This document shows positions 9,901 to 17,964 of a DNA stretch of 64,000 nt, in pieces (within the stretch, counting starts at the first letter, position 1; each line of letters starts with the position of its first letter). This DNA is from Vibrio sp. STUT-A11 (GTDB lineage Bacteria > Pseudomonadota > Gammaproteobacteria > Enterobacterales > Vibrionaceae), in the NCBI RefSeq assembly GCF_026000435.1, contig NZ_AP026763.1, positions 2,170,001 through 2,234,000 of the forward strand, read 5' to 3'. Below the pieces are notes generated by a model. The model was not told the origin of the DNA. It searched no databases and was given only the letters and a program-made list of their open reading frames with translations. Made by a program: the position numbers and the translations under genes.

Positions 9901-10005
9901 AAAGCAGCACTCTTTCAAGCGTTGGAAGCCATTTAAGCGTGAAGACTGAGGCTCTTCACTTGTTTTGATGATGGTTTCGACTTTCTTTGCGTTCTCTTTG
10001 AACAT
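6916..10005 (-). CDS. ftsK: DNA translocase FtsK
   Basis: This septal DNA pump clears chromosome termini from the closing septum and activates XerCD recombination at dif. The protein has 1029 residues. The N-terminal region (about 30-190) holds membrane segments that anchor it in the divisome. A long linker rich in Pro, Gln and Glu (about 200-530) follows. The motor has Walker A GTTGSGKS near residue 685 and Walker B VVVVDEFADLM near residue 817. The C-terminal gamma winged helix that reads KOPS and contacts XerD is RRGSVSGVQRRFKIGYNRA near residue 970. It lies downstream of lrp and upstream of lolA, as in E. coli. The linker is divergent, as is normal. Confidence 0.98.
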   Translation of the reverse strand: MFKENAKKVETIIKTSEEPQSSRLNGFQRLKECCFIVGVLSSALLAVALFTFSPADPSWSQTAWGGEIDNAGGLFGAWLADTLFFTFGSLAYPLPFLLAVAAWVLCRKRGEDEPIDLMLWGTRLLGLVVLIMTSCGLADINFDDIWYFSSGGIVGDVLSSLALPTLNILGTTLVLLFLWGAGFTLFTGISWLNIVEWLGERTLGIVNGIANKLRGSEQEILEPQLDEFIEDKVTTRRAEIEQEEEPLPHLTAYDVEEPKEALHEYPIYMPQTQPEPRVSKPLADSVKPVSVAVEKPAAYSKPEPQAEAFSMSHVDPSVERTKQLNVTIEELEAAAQQADDWALEEQPEQTLTSTQQNYSEPQRPVEPEETDSTSFPSEPDYAEYAQFAAEQAQQAHVDSVPFEEPVIDPASLDNISEQTEPGEHIEPTISNFDVVDDEDQYVAAQPEAPVYSVDDPQPEPSITQSNQHVVSSQPQPTTSATFEPAPVAEVEEVSEGDQDVAAFQNMVAGAQAKVAATQNPFLMKQEENLPVPEEPLPTLELLYHPEKRENFIDRDALEQVARLVESKLADYKIKADVVGIYPGPVITRFELDLAPGVKVSRISGLSMDLARALSAMAVRVVEVIPGKPYVGLELPNMSRQTVYLSDVINSPQFEQAKSPTTVVLGQDIAGEAVIADIAKMPHVLVAGTTGSGKSVGVNVMILSMLYKASPEDLRFIMIDPKMLELSIYEGIPHLLSEVVTDMKDASNALRWCVGEMERRYKLMSALGVRNVKGFNEKLKMAAEAGHPIHDPFWQEGDSMDTEPPLLEKLPYIVVVVDEFADLMMVVGKKVEELIARLAQKARAAGIHLILATQRPSVDVITGLIKANIPTRVAFTVSTKTDSRTILDQGGAESLLGMGDMLYLPPGSSHTTRVHGAFASDEDVHAVVNNWKARGKPNYIDEIISGDQSPESLLPGEQMEADEDVDPLFDQVVEHVVQSRRGSVSGVQRRFKIGYNRAARIVEQLEAQGIVSAPGHNGNREVLAPAPPKD

Positions 10006-10050
10006 AAATCAACTTGCATATGGAAATGAAATAGGAATTTGCAAAACATT

Positions 10051-10073
10051 CCGAGCGGCATAAAGCCGCTCGG
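10051..10073. terminator. Hairpin between lrp and ftsK, possible terminator
   Basis: A perfect stem CCGAGCGGC (10051-10059), loop ATAAA, GCCGCTCGG (10065-10073) lies in the 152-base gap between lrp and ftsK. A second stem, AAAGCGG / CCGCTTT (10123-10145), is closer to the end of lrp. Only short T-rich stretches follow on the minus strand, so termination of the lrp message is plausible but weakly supported. Confidence 0.4.
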
Positions 10074-10157
10074 TAAATTGATTTAACCATATCAAAGAGA
10101 AAAACCCAATGACTCTATGCGGAAAGCGGAAGCATATACCGCTTTCTTTGCAAGAAT

Positions 10158-10652
10158 TTAACGAGTTTTGATCACTAGCTGGTTAGATTGTTTCACTTCT
10201 TCCATCACTACGTAGGTACGAGTGTCGTTTACACCAGGTAAACGTAGAAGCGTATCGCCAAGTAGTCGACGGTAAGCCCCCATATCTGATACACGAGTTT
10301 TAAGAAGATAGTCAAAGTCACCTGACACTAGATGACACTCTTGGATATCATCCAGTTTTTGAACCGCAGAGTTAAACTGTTCGAACACATCTGGTGCACC
10401 GCGGTTTAACGTAATTTCAACGAACACTAATAGTGAAGCGTCCAAAAACTGCGGATTCAGTAACGCAGTATACCCTGTAATGTACCCCTGACGTTCTAAT
10501 CGACGTACACGCTCCAAACACGGTGTTGGAGAAAGTCCAACACGCTTTGAAAGTTCTACGTTCGAAATACGACCGTCTTTCTGCAATTCATTAAGAATGT
10601 TGCGGTCGATACGGTCTAGTTCCTTGGACGGCTTTTTATAGTTGTCTGCCAT
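10158..10652 (-). CDS. lrp: Leucine-responsive regulatory protein Lrp
   Basis: This is a global AsnC/Lrp-family regulator that senses leucine and alanine and controls amino-acid metabolism, transport and surface genes. It has 164 residues. The N-terminal helix-turn-helix is DRNILNELQKDGRISNVELS and following residues (12-60), with the recognition helix in LSPTPCLERVRRLE. The C-terminal RAM ligand and oligomerisation domain covers about 75-160 (HLVSGDFDYLLKTRV). It is divergent from ald, a classic Lrp-type target in many bacteria, and the short shared interval contains symmetric AT-rich sites. Confidence 0.97.
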   Translation of the reverse strand: MADNYKKPSKELDRIDRNILNELQKDGRISNVELSKRVGLSPTPCLERVRRLERQGYITGYTALLNPQFLDASLLVFVEITLNRGAPDVFEQFNSAVQKLDDIQECHLVSGDFDYLLKTRVSDMGAYRRLLGDTLLRLPGVNDTRTYVVMEEVKQSNQLVIKTR

Positions 10653-10707
10653 TTTTTATTCCACCTTATTACTTCCTTGCAAAAAAATATACTACAACTT
10701 TTTAATA

Positions 10708-10748
10708 TTTGGTGCCAAATTTTACAAACCTATAACTATACTAGTTAT
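10708..10748. promoter_or_regulatory. Candidate Lrp operators between lrp and ald
   Basis: Two symmetric elements lie in the 156-base divergent interval: TTTGGTGCCAAA (10708-10719) and ATAACTA-TAC-TAGTTAT (10732-10748, perfect 7-base arms). Lrp-family proteins bind several spaced AT-rich imperfect palindromes, and the intergenic position between the regulator and an alanine catabolic gene fits. Assignment to Lrp is an inference. Confidence 0.45.
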
Positions 10749-10808
10749 TAATTCGACAATAACACCCTACAAATAGTTAAAATAACCATTATAGAAAGAG
10801 GATACAGG

Positions 10809-11933
10809 ATGATCATTGGCGTACCAAAGGAAATCAAAAACCACGAATATCGTGTCGGTATGATCCCAGCAAGCGTGAGAGAGTTAATCTCACATGGTCA
10901 CCAAGTTTTAGTTGAGACCAACGCAGGTGCCGGCATTGGTTTTACAGACGATGATTACATCGCTGTCGGCGCATCCATTCTCCCTCATGCTGCAGACGTT
11001 TTCGCGCAAGCAGACATGATAGTAAAAGTTAAAGAACCCCAAGCAGTCGAGAGAGCAATGCTCCGCGAAGGGCAAATTTTATTTACTTATTTACACCTAG
11101 CACCAGATTTTCCACAAACTGATGAGCTAATCAAGAGCAAAGCTGTCTGTATAGCCTATGAGACTGTAACAGATAATATGGGTCGTTTGCCACTGTTAGC
11201 ACCAATGTCTGAAGTGGCAGGTCGGATGTCTATTCAAGCGGGTGCACAAACGCTAGAAAAATCTCATGGTGGCCGCGGTTTACTACTAGGAGGCGTACCT
11301 GGTGTTGAACCTGCGAAAGTGGTCATTGTTGGCGGCGGGGTCGTTGGCGCGAACGCCGCTCGTATGGCTGTTGGTCTTCGTGCAGATGTCACCATTCTTG
11401 ACCGTAATGTAGACACACTGCGTAAACTTGATGAAGAATTCCAGGGCTGCGCTAAAGTCGTTTATTCTACAGAAGACGCGATTGAGAAGCATGTTCTGGA
11501 AGCTGACCTTGTAATAGGTGCGGTTCTTATCCCTGGTGCTGCAGCACCTAAACTGGTGACAAAAGAGCATATTGCGAAGATGAAGTCAGGCGCAGCGGTC
11601 GTTGACGTTGCTATTGACCAAGGCGGCTGTTTTGAAACCTCTCATGCTACCACGCACGCAGAGCCAACTTACATTGTTGATGAAGTCGTTCATTACTGCG
11701 TAGCAAACATGCCAGGTGCTGTTGCCCGCACTTCTACTTTTGCATTAAACAACGCGACATTACCTTACATTCTGAAACTAGCAAATAAAGGCTATCAGAA
11801 AGCACTTCTCGACGAGAAAGGTTTCCTTGAAGGTTTAAACGTCATTCATGGCAAAGTAACTTGTAAAGAAGTGGCAGACAGTTTTGGTCTGGAATACGTG
11901 GAAGCAGAACAAGCGATTGCAATGTTTAATTAA
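10809..11933 (+). CDS. ald: Alanine dehydrogenase
   Basis: This NAD-dependent enzyme interconverts L-alanine and pyruvate plus ammonia, and commonly lets marine bacteria use alanine. The protein is 374 residues, the family length. Family marks are the N-terminal GVPKEIKNHEYRVG, the catalytic region LFTYLHLAPD near residue 94 and the Rossmann NAD-binding VVIVGGGVVGANAARMA near residue 172. The ribosome site AGAGGA is 6 bases upstream of the ATG. Divergence from lrp suggests direct Lrp control. A clear terminator follows at 11971. Confidence 0.97.
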   Translation: MIIGVPKEIKNHEYRVGMIPASVRELISHGHQVLVETNAGAGIGFTDDDYIAVGASILPHAADVFAQADMIVKVKEPQAVERAMLREGQILFTYLHLAPDFPQTDELIKSKAVCIAYETVTDNMGRLPLLAPMSEVAGRMSIQAGAQTLEKSHGGRGLLLGGVPGVEPAKVVIVGGGVVGANAARMAVGLRADVTILDRNVDTLRKLDEEFQGCAKVVYSTEDAIEKHVLEADLVIGAVLIPGAAAPKLVTKEHIAKMKSGAAVVDVAIDQGGCFETSHATTHAEPTYIVDEVVHYCVANMPGAVARTSTFALNNATLPYILKLANKGYQKALLDEKGFLEGLNVIHGKVTCKEVADSFGLEYVEAEQAIAMFN

Positions 11934-11970
11934 TGACAAAATAACTCAATTCTGTCACGTTTTGTTTACA

Positions 11971-11996
11971 AAAGCCCACAGCTAAGTGGGCTTTTT
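11971..11996 (+). terminator. Rho-independent terminator after ald
   Basis: Stem AAAGCCCAC (11971-11979), six-base loop, GTGGGCTTT (11986-11994), followed by a T run. It could also act on the leftward gene that ends at 12026. Confidence 0.9.
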
Positions 11997-12025
11997 CATA
12001 TAGAGCATTTAGGTATAAATAATAA

Positions 12026-13222
12026 CTAATATCTATATGCGTAAATTAAAATGTTTCGTGGCGTGACAGATTTAGCGCAAAATTCCGACAATCTGGCACG
12101 GTAACCGCGTTGCTCAAGATAAAGTGCTTTATCTAGTGCTAACCAAATCTCCAATGGACGTTGAAAAACCAATTGAACTAAGCTCATCCTTTCCATCTGC
12201 CAAAAGCGTTCTTCCGCTACCCCTTCCAATGCGTTAAAGTCAATCGACTGACCGATATTGAGCCCCTTTTGCTCTGCAGCCCAAACACAAAAAGCCTCAA
12301 ATCCTTCACTTAATTGTGATTTGCGGATACTGGGAACCGGTTGATATTCTTCAATGCCTAGCACCTGACGAGTAATTAGATCAAAGCCAAGCCTGAAAAT
12401 CATTTCTTGCTGACGATGACGGCGTACACGTACCCCACCCGTCACCGTTTGTTGCAAGGGGATACGAAGTTCTTGTTTCGACAGCGCTAACGCAGAGTTT
12501 TGCGCAAGCTCCGATAGTGGTTGATAGGTTTCGCCCTCAATAAGGTGATAACAGCACGGAGAAATCGTCATTGCCGAGACTCCTGCTTCACTGCCGTACT
12601 CAAGCAAACGCACATGTAAGTCACCACAAGCATGCAGCGCGACGGCATGTTGCGTAGGTTTAAAAACCGCTTTCGCTTTGGCATCAAACGCGTCGCCTTG
12701 AATAAACGTCATCTTCCATTGATGTTCATTAGCCACCAACTGTCCCGACTCACACAAGGACTGTTGATATTCAAAGCTGGTAACAGGCTGATCCGTTTGT
12801 GTGGTCAGAATACGTCCGAGGTATCCCTTACCCGAGCACCACTCTAACCACTCATTACCGCAATGATTCTGGATGGCAGCTTCGCCCATAGCAACAATTT
12901 GCTCAAGTTTACGACCAGGCACACCGCTATCTAAACCGCGTTCAAGCGCCAGACCTTGCAGTGGTAGCGCTTCTAAGTGGGTATGCTCAGACAATGATTT
13001 GAGTACAGGTATGTAAGCACTAATTTCAGTCAACGCTTCTTCTGGCTTTGCTTTTAAGCGTTCAATTTGAAGGGTGGAAAGAGACGATAACCACTGACAA
13101 AGCTCGGGGTACTCTTCTTGCCAAGGTAATGCCGGATGAATGCTGCTCTGAAATGGTTCAAATCGCCACAACGATTGGTTTTCAATCAAGCAGTCATTAA
13201 TAAATTGGAATCGAGTGTTCAT
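12026..13222 (-). CDS. SAM-dependent methyltransferase, METTL25/RRNAD1-like (Methyltransf_32)
   Basis: A 398-residue cytoplasmic protein with a class I methyltransferase fold whose substrate is not known to me. The SAM-binding loop is EWCSGKGYLGR near residue 128, and an acidic residue follows at the next strand end (TSFEYQQ). A second conserved block is ALHACGDLHVRLL near residue 205 followed by ISPCCYHL near residue 230. This ACGDL plus CCYH pattern is typical of the Methyltransf_32 group. The first 100 residues form a helical domain. It is leftward and single, between the ald terminator and cysB. Ribosomal or tRNA targets are possible but unproven. Confidence 0.75.
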   Translation of the reverse strand: MNTRFQFINDCLIENQSLWRFEPFQSSIHPALPWQEEYPELCQWLSSLSTLQIERLKAKPEEALTEISAYIPVLKSLSEHTHLEALPLQGLALERGLDSGVPGRKLEQIVAMGEAAIQNHCGNEWLEWCSGKGYLGRILTTQTDQPVTSFEYQQSLCESGQLVANEHQWKMTFIQGDAFDAKAKAVFKPTQHAVALHACGDLHVRLLEYGSEAGVSAMTISPCCYHLIEGETYQPLSELAQNSALALSKQELRIPLQQTVTGGVRVRRHRQQEMIFRLGFDLITRQVLGIEEYQPVPSIRKSQLSEGFEAFCVWAAEQKGLNIGQSIDFNALEGVAEERFWQMERMSLVQLVFQRPLEIWLALDKALYLEQRGYRARLSEFCAKSVTPRNILIYAYRY

Positions 13223-13308
13223 TAAGCCCCCTACTAGCGGGGGCGTATTATATACCTAAGAAAACCTTTCAGGAACACTCGACTTGGGTGTAGGCATGTA
13301 ATGACCGG

Positions 13309-14283
13309 CTATCGGACTGGCAAATCAATATCTTTAAACATCTCTTCTATTTCTACGTTTGACTTCAAAGAGATAGCTTGTTCTACCACAGGTCGAGTCA
13401 AGTGTGGCGCAAATCGTTCCATAAAATCAAACATATAAGAACGAAGGAAGGTACCACGACGGAAACCAATACTTGTGGTGCTTGCGCCGAACAAATGGCT
13501 CGCATCAATCGAAACCAGATCACTATCCTGCTTCTCGTCGACGGCCATACTTGCAATCACGCCAACACCAATGCCCATACGTACATAGGTTTTGATCACA
13601 TCAGCGTCCGTTGCCGTAAACACCACGCGCGGTGTCAGGCCTTCGCGATTAAATGCAGTATCAAGTTCCGAGCGACCGGTAAAACCAAATACATAAGTGA
13701 CCAGCGGATATGCCGCTAGATCATGGATGGTGATGTTGGCCTTCTTCGCCAGAGGGTGATCTTTCGGCACAACAATAGAACGATTCCAGTGATAACAAGG
13801 CAACATAATCGCGTCTTGATAAAGGTGTAATGCTTCCGTCGCTATCGCAAAATTCGCCGTGCCTTTCGCAATCGCTTCTGACATTTGAGAAGGTGTACCC
13901 TGGTGCATGTGCAAAGACACTTTTGGGTAACGAGTAGTAAAACCTTTGATCACATCCGGCAATGCGTAACGTGCTTGTGTATGCGTTGTCGTAATGTTCA
14001 ACGTTCCCATTTCAGGATGCGTATGCTCACCGGCTACCGCTTTAATACTTTCGACACGTCCTAGGATTTCCTGGGAGATTCGAACGATTTCTTCGCCCGC
14101 ACCCGTCACCTGAGTTAAGTGCTTACCACTTCGCTCGAAGATTTGGATGCCCAGTTCGTCTTCCAGTAACCTCACCTGCTTACTGATACCAGGCTGTGAG
14201 GTATATAAACTCTCTGCGGTAGCAGACACGTTCAAATTATGGTTTACAACCTCAACAATATACTTCAGTTGTTGCAGTTTCAT
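13309..14283 (-). CDS. cysB: HTH-type transcriptional regulator CysB
   Basis: This LysR-family activator of cysteine biosynthesis and sulfate uptake responds to N-acetylserine/O-acetylserine. It has 324 residues, the standard length. The helix-turn-helix lies in residues 1-60 (LNVSATAESLYTSQPGISKQ, the exact CysB-type recognition region). The effector domain spans about 90-290 with TTHTQARYALP and HQGTPSQM, which line the sulfate/acetylserine pocket. The ATG is preceded by AAGGGATTACG, a good ribosome site. It stands alone, with a 326-base upstream gap that should hold its own autoregulated promoter. Confidence 0.97.
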   Translation of the reverse strand: MKLQQLKYIVEVVNHNLNVSATAESLYTSQPGISKQVRLLEDELGIQIFERSGKHLTQVTGAGEEIVRISQEILGRVESIKAVAGEHTHPEMGTLNITTTHTQARYALPDVIKGFTTRYPKVSLHMHQGTPSQMSEAIAKGTANFAIATEALHLYQDAIMLPCYHWNRSIVVPKDHPLAKKANITIHDLAAYPLVTYVFGFTGRSELDTAFNREGLTPRVVFTATDADVIKTYVRMGIGVGVIASMAVDEKQDSDLVSIDASHLFGASTTSIGFRRGTFLRSYMFDFMERFAPHLTRPVVEQAISLKSNVEIEEMFKDIDLPVR

Positions 14284-14609
14284 CGTAATCCCTTACTCGT
14301 TGCCGAGAGACTTAAATCAAAAGCTAAAATGTTCACTCATTTTTGAGCGATATAATAATAAGTTATAACGCGACATACACTAAATGAACAGTAATTTCTA
14401 ACATATACCTGAAACTCATACTAAAAGTTAGACGCAAATTAATATGCACATGATAGAAGCTTTCAATCGTCGCTTTATTGCTGCGAACAAGTTCGTATAA
14501 ATTAAAACGTGTGGCGGGCTAAATAATCCAATAAATGGGGTGCCTTGCTTGTTGAGATTCATGTATTCTTTAGTGCTAGCCGCAGAAAACTAAAAGCAGA
14601 CGCAAAGAT
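14284..14609. other. Intergenic region between divergent cysB and the 14610 gene
   Basis: This AT-rich gap holds the divergent promoters of cysB and the next gene. I see no open frame, tRNA or strong hairpin. Short TATAAT-like runs near 14350 could serve cysB. CysB autoregulatory sites are expected here, but I cannot pick one out with confidence. Confidence 0.4.
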
Positions 14610-15374
14610 ATGAATATTGGTTTAATAATCGCTTTGGTAGCCATCTTATTGGTCTTAATCCTAGGCTATAACATGATGTTGCAGTACAAGGTCAAAGTAG
14701 AAACTGCAAAAAGACAGGAATCCGCTCGCTACGTCGCTTTGATTGACGGTACTGAAGAACTTATTGGTCATGCTCACCATATTCCTTTCAGCCCAGATCT
14801 ACTGTTATGCCTCAACAATCGAATTCTTGATGCTTTAGAAAATATGCAACAACTCGACCCAAAGAATAAACAACTATCCCAACGGATCGAAAATCTAAAG
14901 CAGCAAATTGAACAGTTAAAATCCAACGATCAAGCTGGTGATAGTACAACATTCAAGATGCCAAGCAGCGATAAACAAGCTATTGCGATGTTAAAATTGG
15001 TAAAACGCCTGAGAGATACGGTTCGTAACGAACACAACAAAGGCCGCTTGGATACGCCAACTTACGTCAGTGAAAATGCGCGTTTGGAAACCATTCAAAT
15101 CCGCATCAATATCGAAAACGTGATTAAAAGAGCCAATGACTCGATTGCTCGCGGTCAGCCAGGCACCGCGCTTCAACTACTGCGCAAGGGCATTGACGCA
15201 TTGAGTACTAAAAATGACGCTTATTCCATTCAAGCCAAACAAAAACTTGAAGAAATGCTGGGTGACTTAGATAAAAGACGTCAGGATAAAAACAACGCAG
15301 AAATTCAACAACTGGCCGATAAAGAGCGTGACAATGATATGGAAGTGCTCTTCGGCGAGAAGAAAAAGTGGTAA
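14610..15374 (+). CDS. Membrane-anchored coiled-coil protein of unknown function
   Basis: A 254-residue protein I do not recognise. Residues 3-24 form one strongly hydrophobic segment (LIIALVAILLVLILGYNMML), so it is anchored by its N-terminus. The rest is charged and helical with heptad-like patterns around 85-115 (LSQRIENLKQQIEQLK) and a basic, acidic C-terminus (KRRQDKNNAEIQQLADKERD). No catalytic motif is visible; similar vibrio proteins are sometimes labelled DNA repair ATPase, which I see no support for. The gene has its own terminator at 15401, so it is probably monocistronic. Confidence 0.7.
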   Translation: MNIGLIIALVAILLVLILGYNMMLQYKVKVETAKRQESARYVALIDGTEELIGHAHHIPFSPDLLLCLNNRILDALENMQQLDPKNKQLSQRIENLKQQIEQLKSNDQAGDSTTFKMPSSDKQAIAMLKLVKRLRDTVRNEHNKGRLDTPTYVSENARLETIQIRINIENVIKRANDSIARGQPGTALQLLRKGIDALSTKNDAYSIQAKQKLEEMLGDLDKRRQDKNNAEIQQLADKERDNDMEVLFGEKKKW

Positions 15375-15400
15375 TATCTGCTTAGCTTTCCACTCATGGA

Positions 15401-15425
15401 AAAGGCTGCTCTGGCAGCCTTTTTT
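15401..15425 (+). terminator. Rho-independent terminator after the 14610 gene
   Basis: Stem AAAGGCTGC (15401-15409), loop TCTG, GCAGCCTTT (15414-15422), then a T run. Confidence 0.92.
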
Positions 15426-15476
15426 ATATCCAGGCTTCCAGTGGATAAAAATCAGAACGTAAAGTATTAAATTAAC

Positions 15477-16247
15477 ATGATAAATTTAGACGCCTATCAA
15501 GATCTTCTTGCTCCGATCAATCAGTTTCTACAATGCAGCACACCTGACAAGTGGGTTGAAGAAGCGAAAAAACCACAAAACCTTCAAACCATTTTGTTAG
15601 ACCACTTACTTTGCGAGCTTAAAGCAGGCCAATCGGCAATGTTTTTGATCCGGAAATACGCCGTTGATCAAACCAGTTCACACGCCTTATTAGATTGGTT
15701 TAAACCTTACGAAGACTTCGCTTATCGTAATGTAGGCTGTTTAGAAACATTGAAAGGTAAGAGCAATATTTCCAAATCAATCATGGCGAAATCAGACTCC
15801 CCTTATAGTCAGGAGCTGATTGATAAAATGGTGCTTTTGATCAAAGAAGAGTTACACCACTTTTATCAAGTGCTTGAGATTATGCAAAGCCGTGGCATTG
15901 AATACCAGAACATCCCGGCGAGCCGCTATGCTAAAGGGCTTATATCTCACATGAAAACCCACGAGCCAGAGACCTTGATCGATAAGCTTATCATTGGCGC
16001 TTATATTGAAGCTCGCTCCTGCGAACGCTTTGCGAAACTGGCGCCACATATGGAAGAAGATATCGCTAAGTTCTACATTTCCCTGTTGCGTTCCGAGGCC
16101 CGTCATTATCAAGACTATTTGGTGCTGGCTGAGCAAATCGCAGGGAAAGACATTAGCGAACGTATCGAATACTTTGGACGTGTCGAAGCGGATCTCATCT
16201 TAACGCCAGACGAAGATTTCAAATTTCACAGTGGCGTACCCGCTTAA
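15477..16247 (+). CDS. miaE: tRNA-(ms2io6A)-hydroxylase MiaE
   Basis: This diiron monooxygenase hydroxylates the isopentenyl side chain of 2-methylthio-N6-isopentenyladenosine at tRNA position 37, using oxygen. The protein is 256 residues. Ferritin-like iron ligands are visible as LLCELKAGQSA near residue 42, KEELHHFYQV near residue 123, EARSCERFAKL near residue 178 and RSEARHYQDY near residue 207, matching the paired E and ExxH pattern of the family. It is a single gene between two terminators. Confidence 0.95.
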   Translation: MINLDAYQDLLAPINQFLQCSTPDKWVEEAKKPQNLQTILLDHLLCELKAGQSAMFLIRKYAVDQTSSHALLDWFKPYEDFAYRNVGCLETLKGKSNISKSIMAKSDSPYSQELIDKMVLLIKEELHHFYQVLEIMQSRGIEYQNIPASRYAKGLISHMKTHEPETLIDKLIIGAYIEARSCERFAKLAPHMEEDIAKFYISLLRSEARHYQDYLVLAEQIAGKDISERIEYFGRVEADLILTPDEDFKFHSGVPA

Positions 16248-16268
16248 TCGTCGGATAAAAAAGAATAA

Positions 16269-16304
16269 AGCCGGATCATGCTTCTTTAAGGCCCGGCTAT
16301 TTTG
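16269..16304 (+). terminator. Probable terminator after miaE
   Basis: Stem AGCCGG (16269-16274) and CCGGCT (16293-16298) with an 18-base loop, followed by ATTTTG. The loop is long and the T run short, so confidence is moderate. Confidence 0.55.
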
Positions 16305-16409
16305 TTAGGTGAAGAAACTGAATAGAATTTCATCATTCTACTATTCCTATCCCCCTACTTTGTGGCTTAATAGCTTAAACAATAATAACTTTTCTTTACG
16401 GGTACCCGA

Positions 16410-17366
16410 ATGGACTCGGTTTTACATCAGTTGCAATTTTCTCTTTCGATTACAGGCCCTATCTGTTTGATGTTAGTGCTCGGGGTGGTCTTTAAACGTA
16501 TTGGCTTAATTGATAATAACTTTATCGATGTAGGTTCAAAGCTGGTCTTCAAAGTGACGCTTCCTGCCATGCTCTTCATCAGCATTGTGTCTTCAGAGCA
16601 CGACTTTGCTGCAGCCAGTCATTTCGTTAATTTTGGCGTCATTGCCAGCATTTCGTTTTTTGTTTTTACCTACCTTTCCGTCAAGTTCTTATTTCCATCT
16701 TCTCCCGATCAAGGTGTGCTCATTCAGGGCGGATATCGTGCCAATACTGGCATCATAGGCCTTGCTTATGTATCTAGTGCTTATGGCCAGCAAGGTGTCG
16801 CGTTAGCCGCGCTTTATGTTGCTGTCACCACCTTTATCTATAATGTGCAAGCGGTGATCTGCTTATCACCGAAAGGGGCAACATCTGTCTCTCAGGCTGC
16901 AAAATTGATGATTCGGACACTCACGAAAAACCCGCTAATAATTGCTATTGTTGTCGGGATGCTTTTTTACATCCTCTCTATCCCAGTGCCTCAAATCGCG
17001 ATTGATGCGGGTAGTTATTTGTCGAAGATGACATTACCGCTCGCACTGTTATGTACGGGCGGTTCACTAAATTTACGCTTGATGAGGCAGGAGAAAGGTC
17101 CATCGTGGTTTGCTAGTAGCTACAAGTTGCTGGTTGCGCCAGCAGTGATCACAATAGTCGCCTATTTGTTCGGATTCAGAGGTGTTGAATTAGGGATTCT
17201 ATTTTTTATGAATGCGTCACCTGTTGCGGCTGCAAGTTATGTTATGGCTCGTTCGATGGGAGGGAACTCTGTGCTGGCGGCAAACATTATTGCTATGACA
17301 ACCGTTCTTTCCGCATTTACCTGCACGCTAGGAATCATTGTGCTGAATTCTCTGCAACTGATTTAA
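16410..17366 (+). CDS. AEC-family transporter (auxin efflux carrier-like permease)
   Basis: A 318-residue inner-membrane protein made of about ten hydrophobic segments in two halves, the layout of the AEC/BART family, which includes malonate, malate and other organic-acid carriers. Family signs are GVVFKRIGLID in the first helix pair, LPAMLFISI, the glycine-rich GYRANTGIIGLAY near residue 108 and LPLALLCTGGSLNL near residue 210. The substrate cannot be read from the sequence. It converges on the MarR regulator with a 49-base gap and shows no obvious operon partner. Confidence 0.85.
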   Translation: MDSVLHQLQFSLSITGPICLMLVLGVVFKRIGLIDNNFIDVGSKLVFKVTLPAMLFISIVSSEHDFAAASHFVNFGVIASISFFVFTYLSVKFLFPSSPDQGVLIQGGYRANTGIIGLAYVSSAYGQQGVALAALYVAVTTFIYNVQAVICLSPKGATSVSQAAKLMIRTLTKNPLIIAIVVGMLFYILSIPVPQIAIDAGSYLSKMTLPLALLCTGGSLNLRLMRQEKGPSWFASSYKLLVAPAVITIVAYLFGFRGVELGILFFMNASPVAAASYVMARSMGGNSVLAANIIAMTTVLSAFTCTLGIIVLNSLQLI

Positions 17367-17415
17367 AAACTAAAATCAGCAGGACCTCCTCTCGTTAGTT
17401 GCGCTATTCTCATCG

Positions 17416-17868
17416 TCAATCATGATGGGCAAGCGTGACTTTTCTGATCAGATGAAAGAATTCCCGCGATTCCGATTCAGACAAACAAGCAAAAAAATCC
17501 CGCTGTAGGTTAATCATGACCTCATGCACTTTTTGCAACGTTTGTTGGCCATCCGTTGTCAGACTTAGCATTTTGATTCTTCGGTTAGATTCACACTTAG
17601 AAACCTGCACTAAACCACGCTTTTGCAAATTATCCACCATGCGCTTCGCCACGCTACGCTCGCAGATTACGGCATCCGCTAATGCTTGCTGACTCATTGG
17701 CTGAAACTCGTCGATTGCCGCTAACGCACTCGCCATTTCTAAGGTGATCAAACTTTGACGAGATAGCTCTGCCTGTGCACGATTTCGATACATACGTTGC
17801 ATCACGCCACAAACAAACATAGGGCTATTGTCCAAAACGGTAATAGGGGAAATCTTTTTTTCTTTCAT
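17416..17868 (-). CDS. MarR-family transcriptional regulator
   Basis: A 150-residue winged-helix regulator. The recognition region is FQPMSQQALADAVICERSVAKRMVDNLQ (given here only as a region, residues 55-82), followed by the wing RGLVQVSKCESNRRIKML, where D/E-R-R is the MarR wing signature. It lies 96 bases downstream of the RND efflux permease on the same strand, so it is probably the local repressor of that pump, read through or from its own promoter. The palindrome at 22390 upstream of the adaptor gene is a candidate operator. Ligands are unknown; phenolics and drugs are typical for the family. Confidence 0.85.
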   Translation of the reverse strand: MKEKKISPITVLDNSPMFVCGVMQRMYRNRAQAELSRQSLITLEMASALAAIDEFQPMSQQALADAVICERSVAKRMVDNLQKRGLVQVSKCESNRRIKMLSLTTDGQQTLQKVHEVMINLQRDFFACLSESESREFFHLIRKVTLAHHD

Positions 17869-17964
17869 GATTGATTAATCTGGAGCGCACATACACAAAG
17901 AGCGCCGAAGCGCTCTTATATTACTAAATTATCAGTAGTATACCTTAGTTCAAGCTATAAGGGC

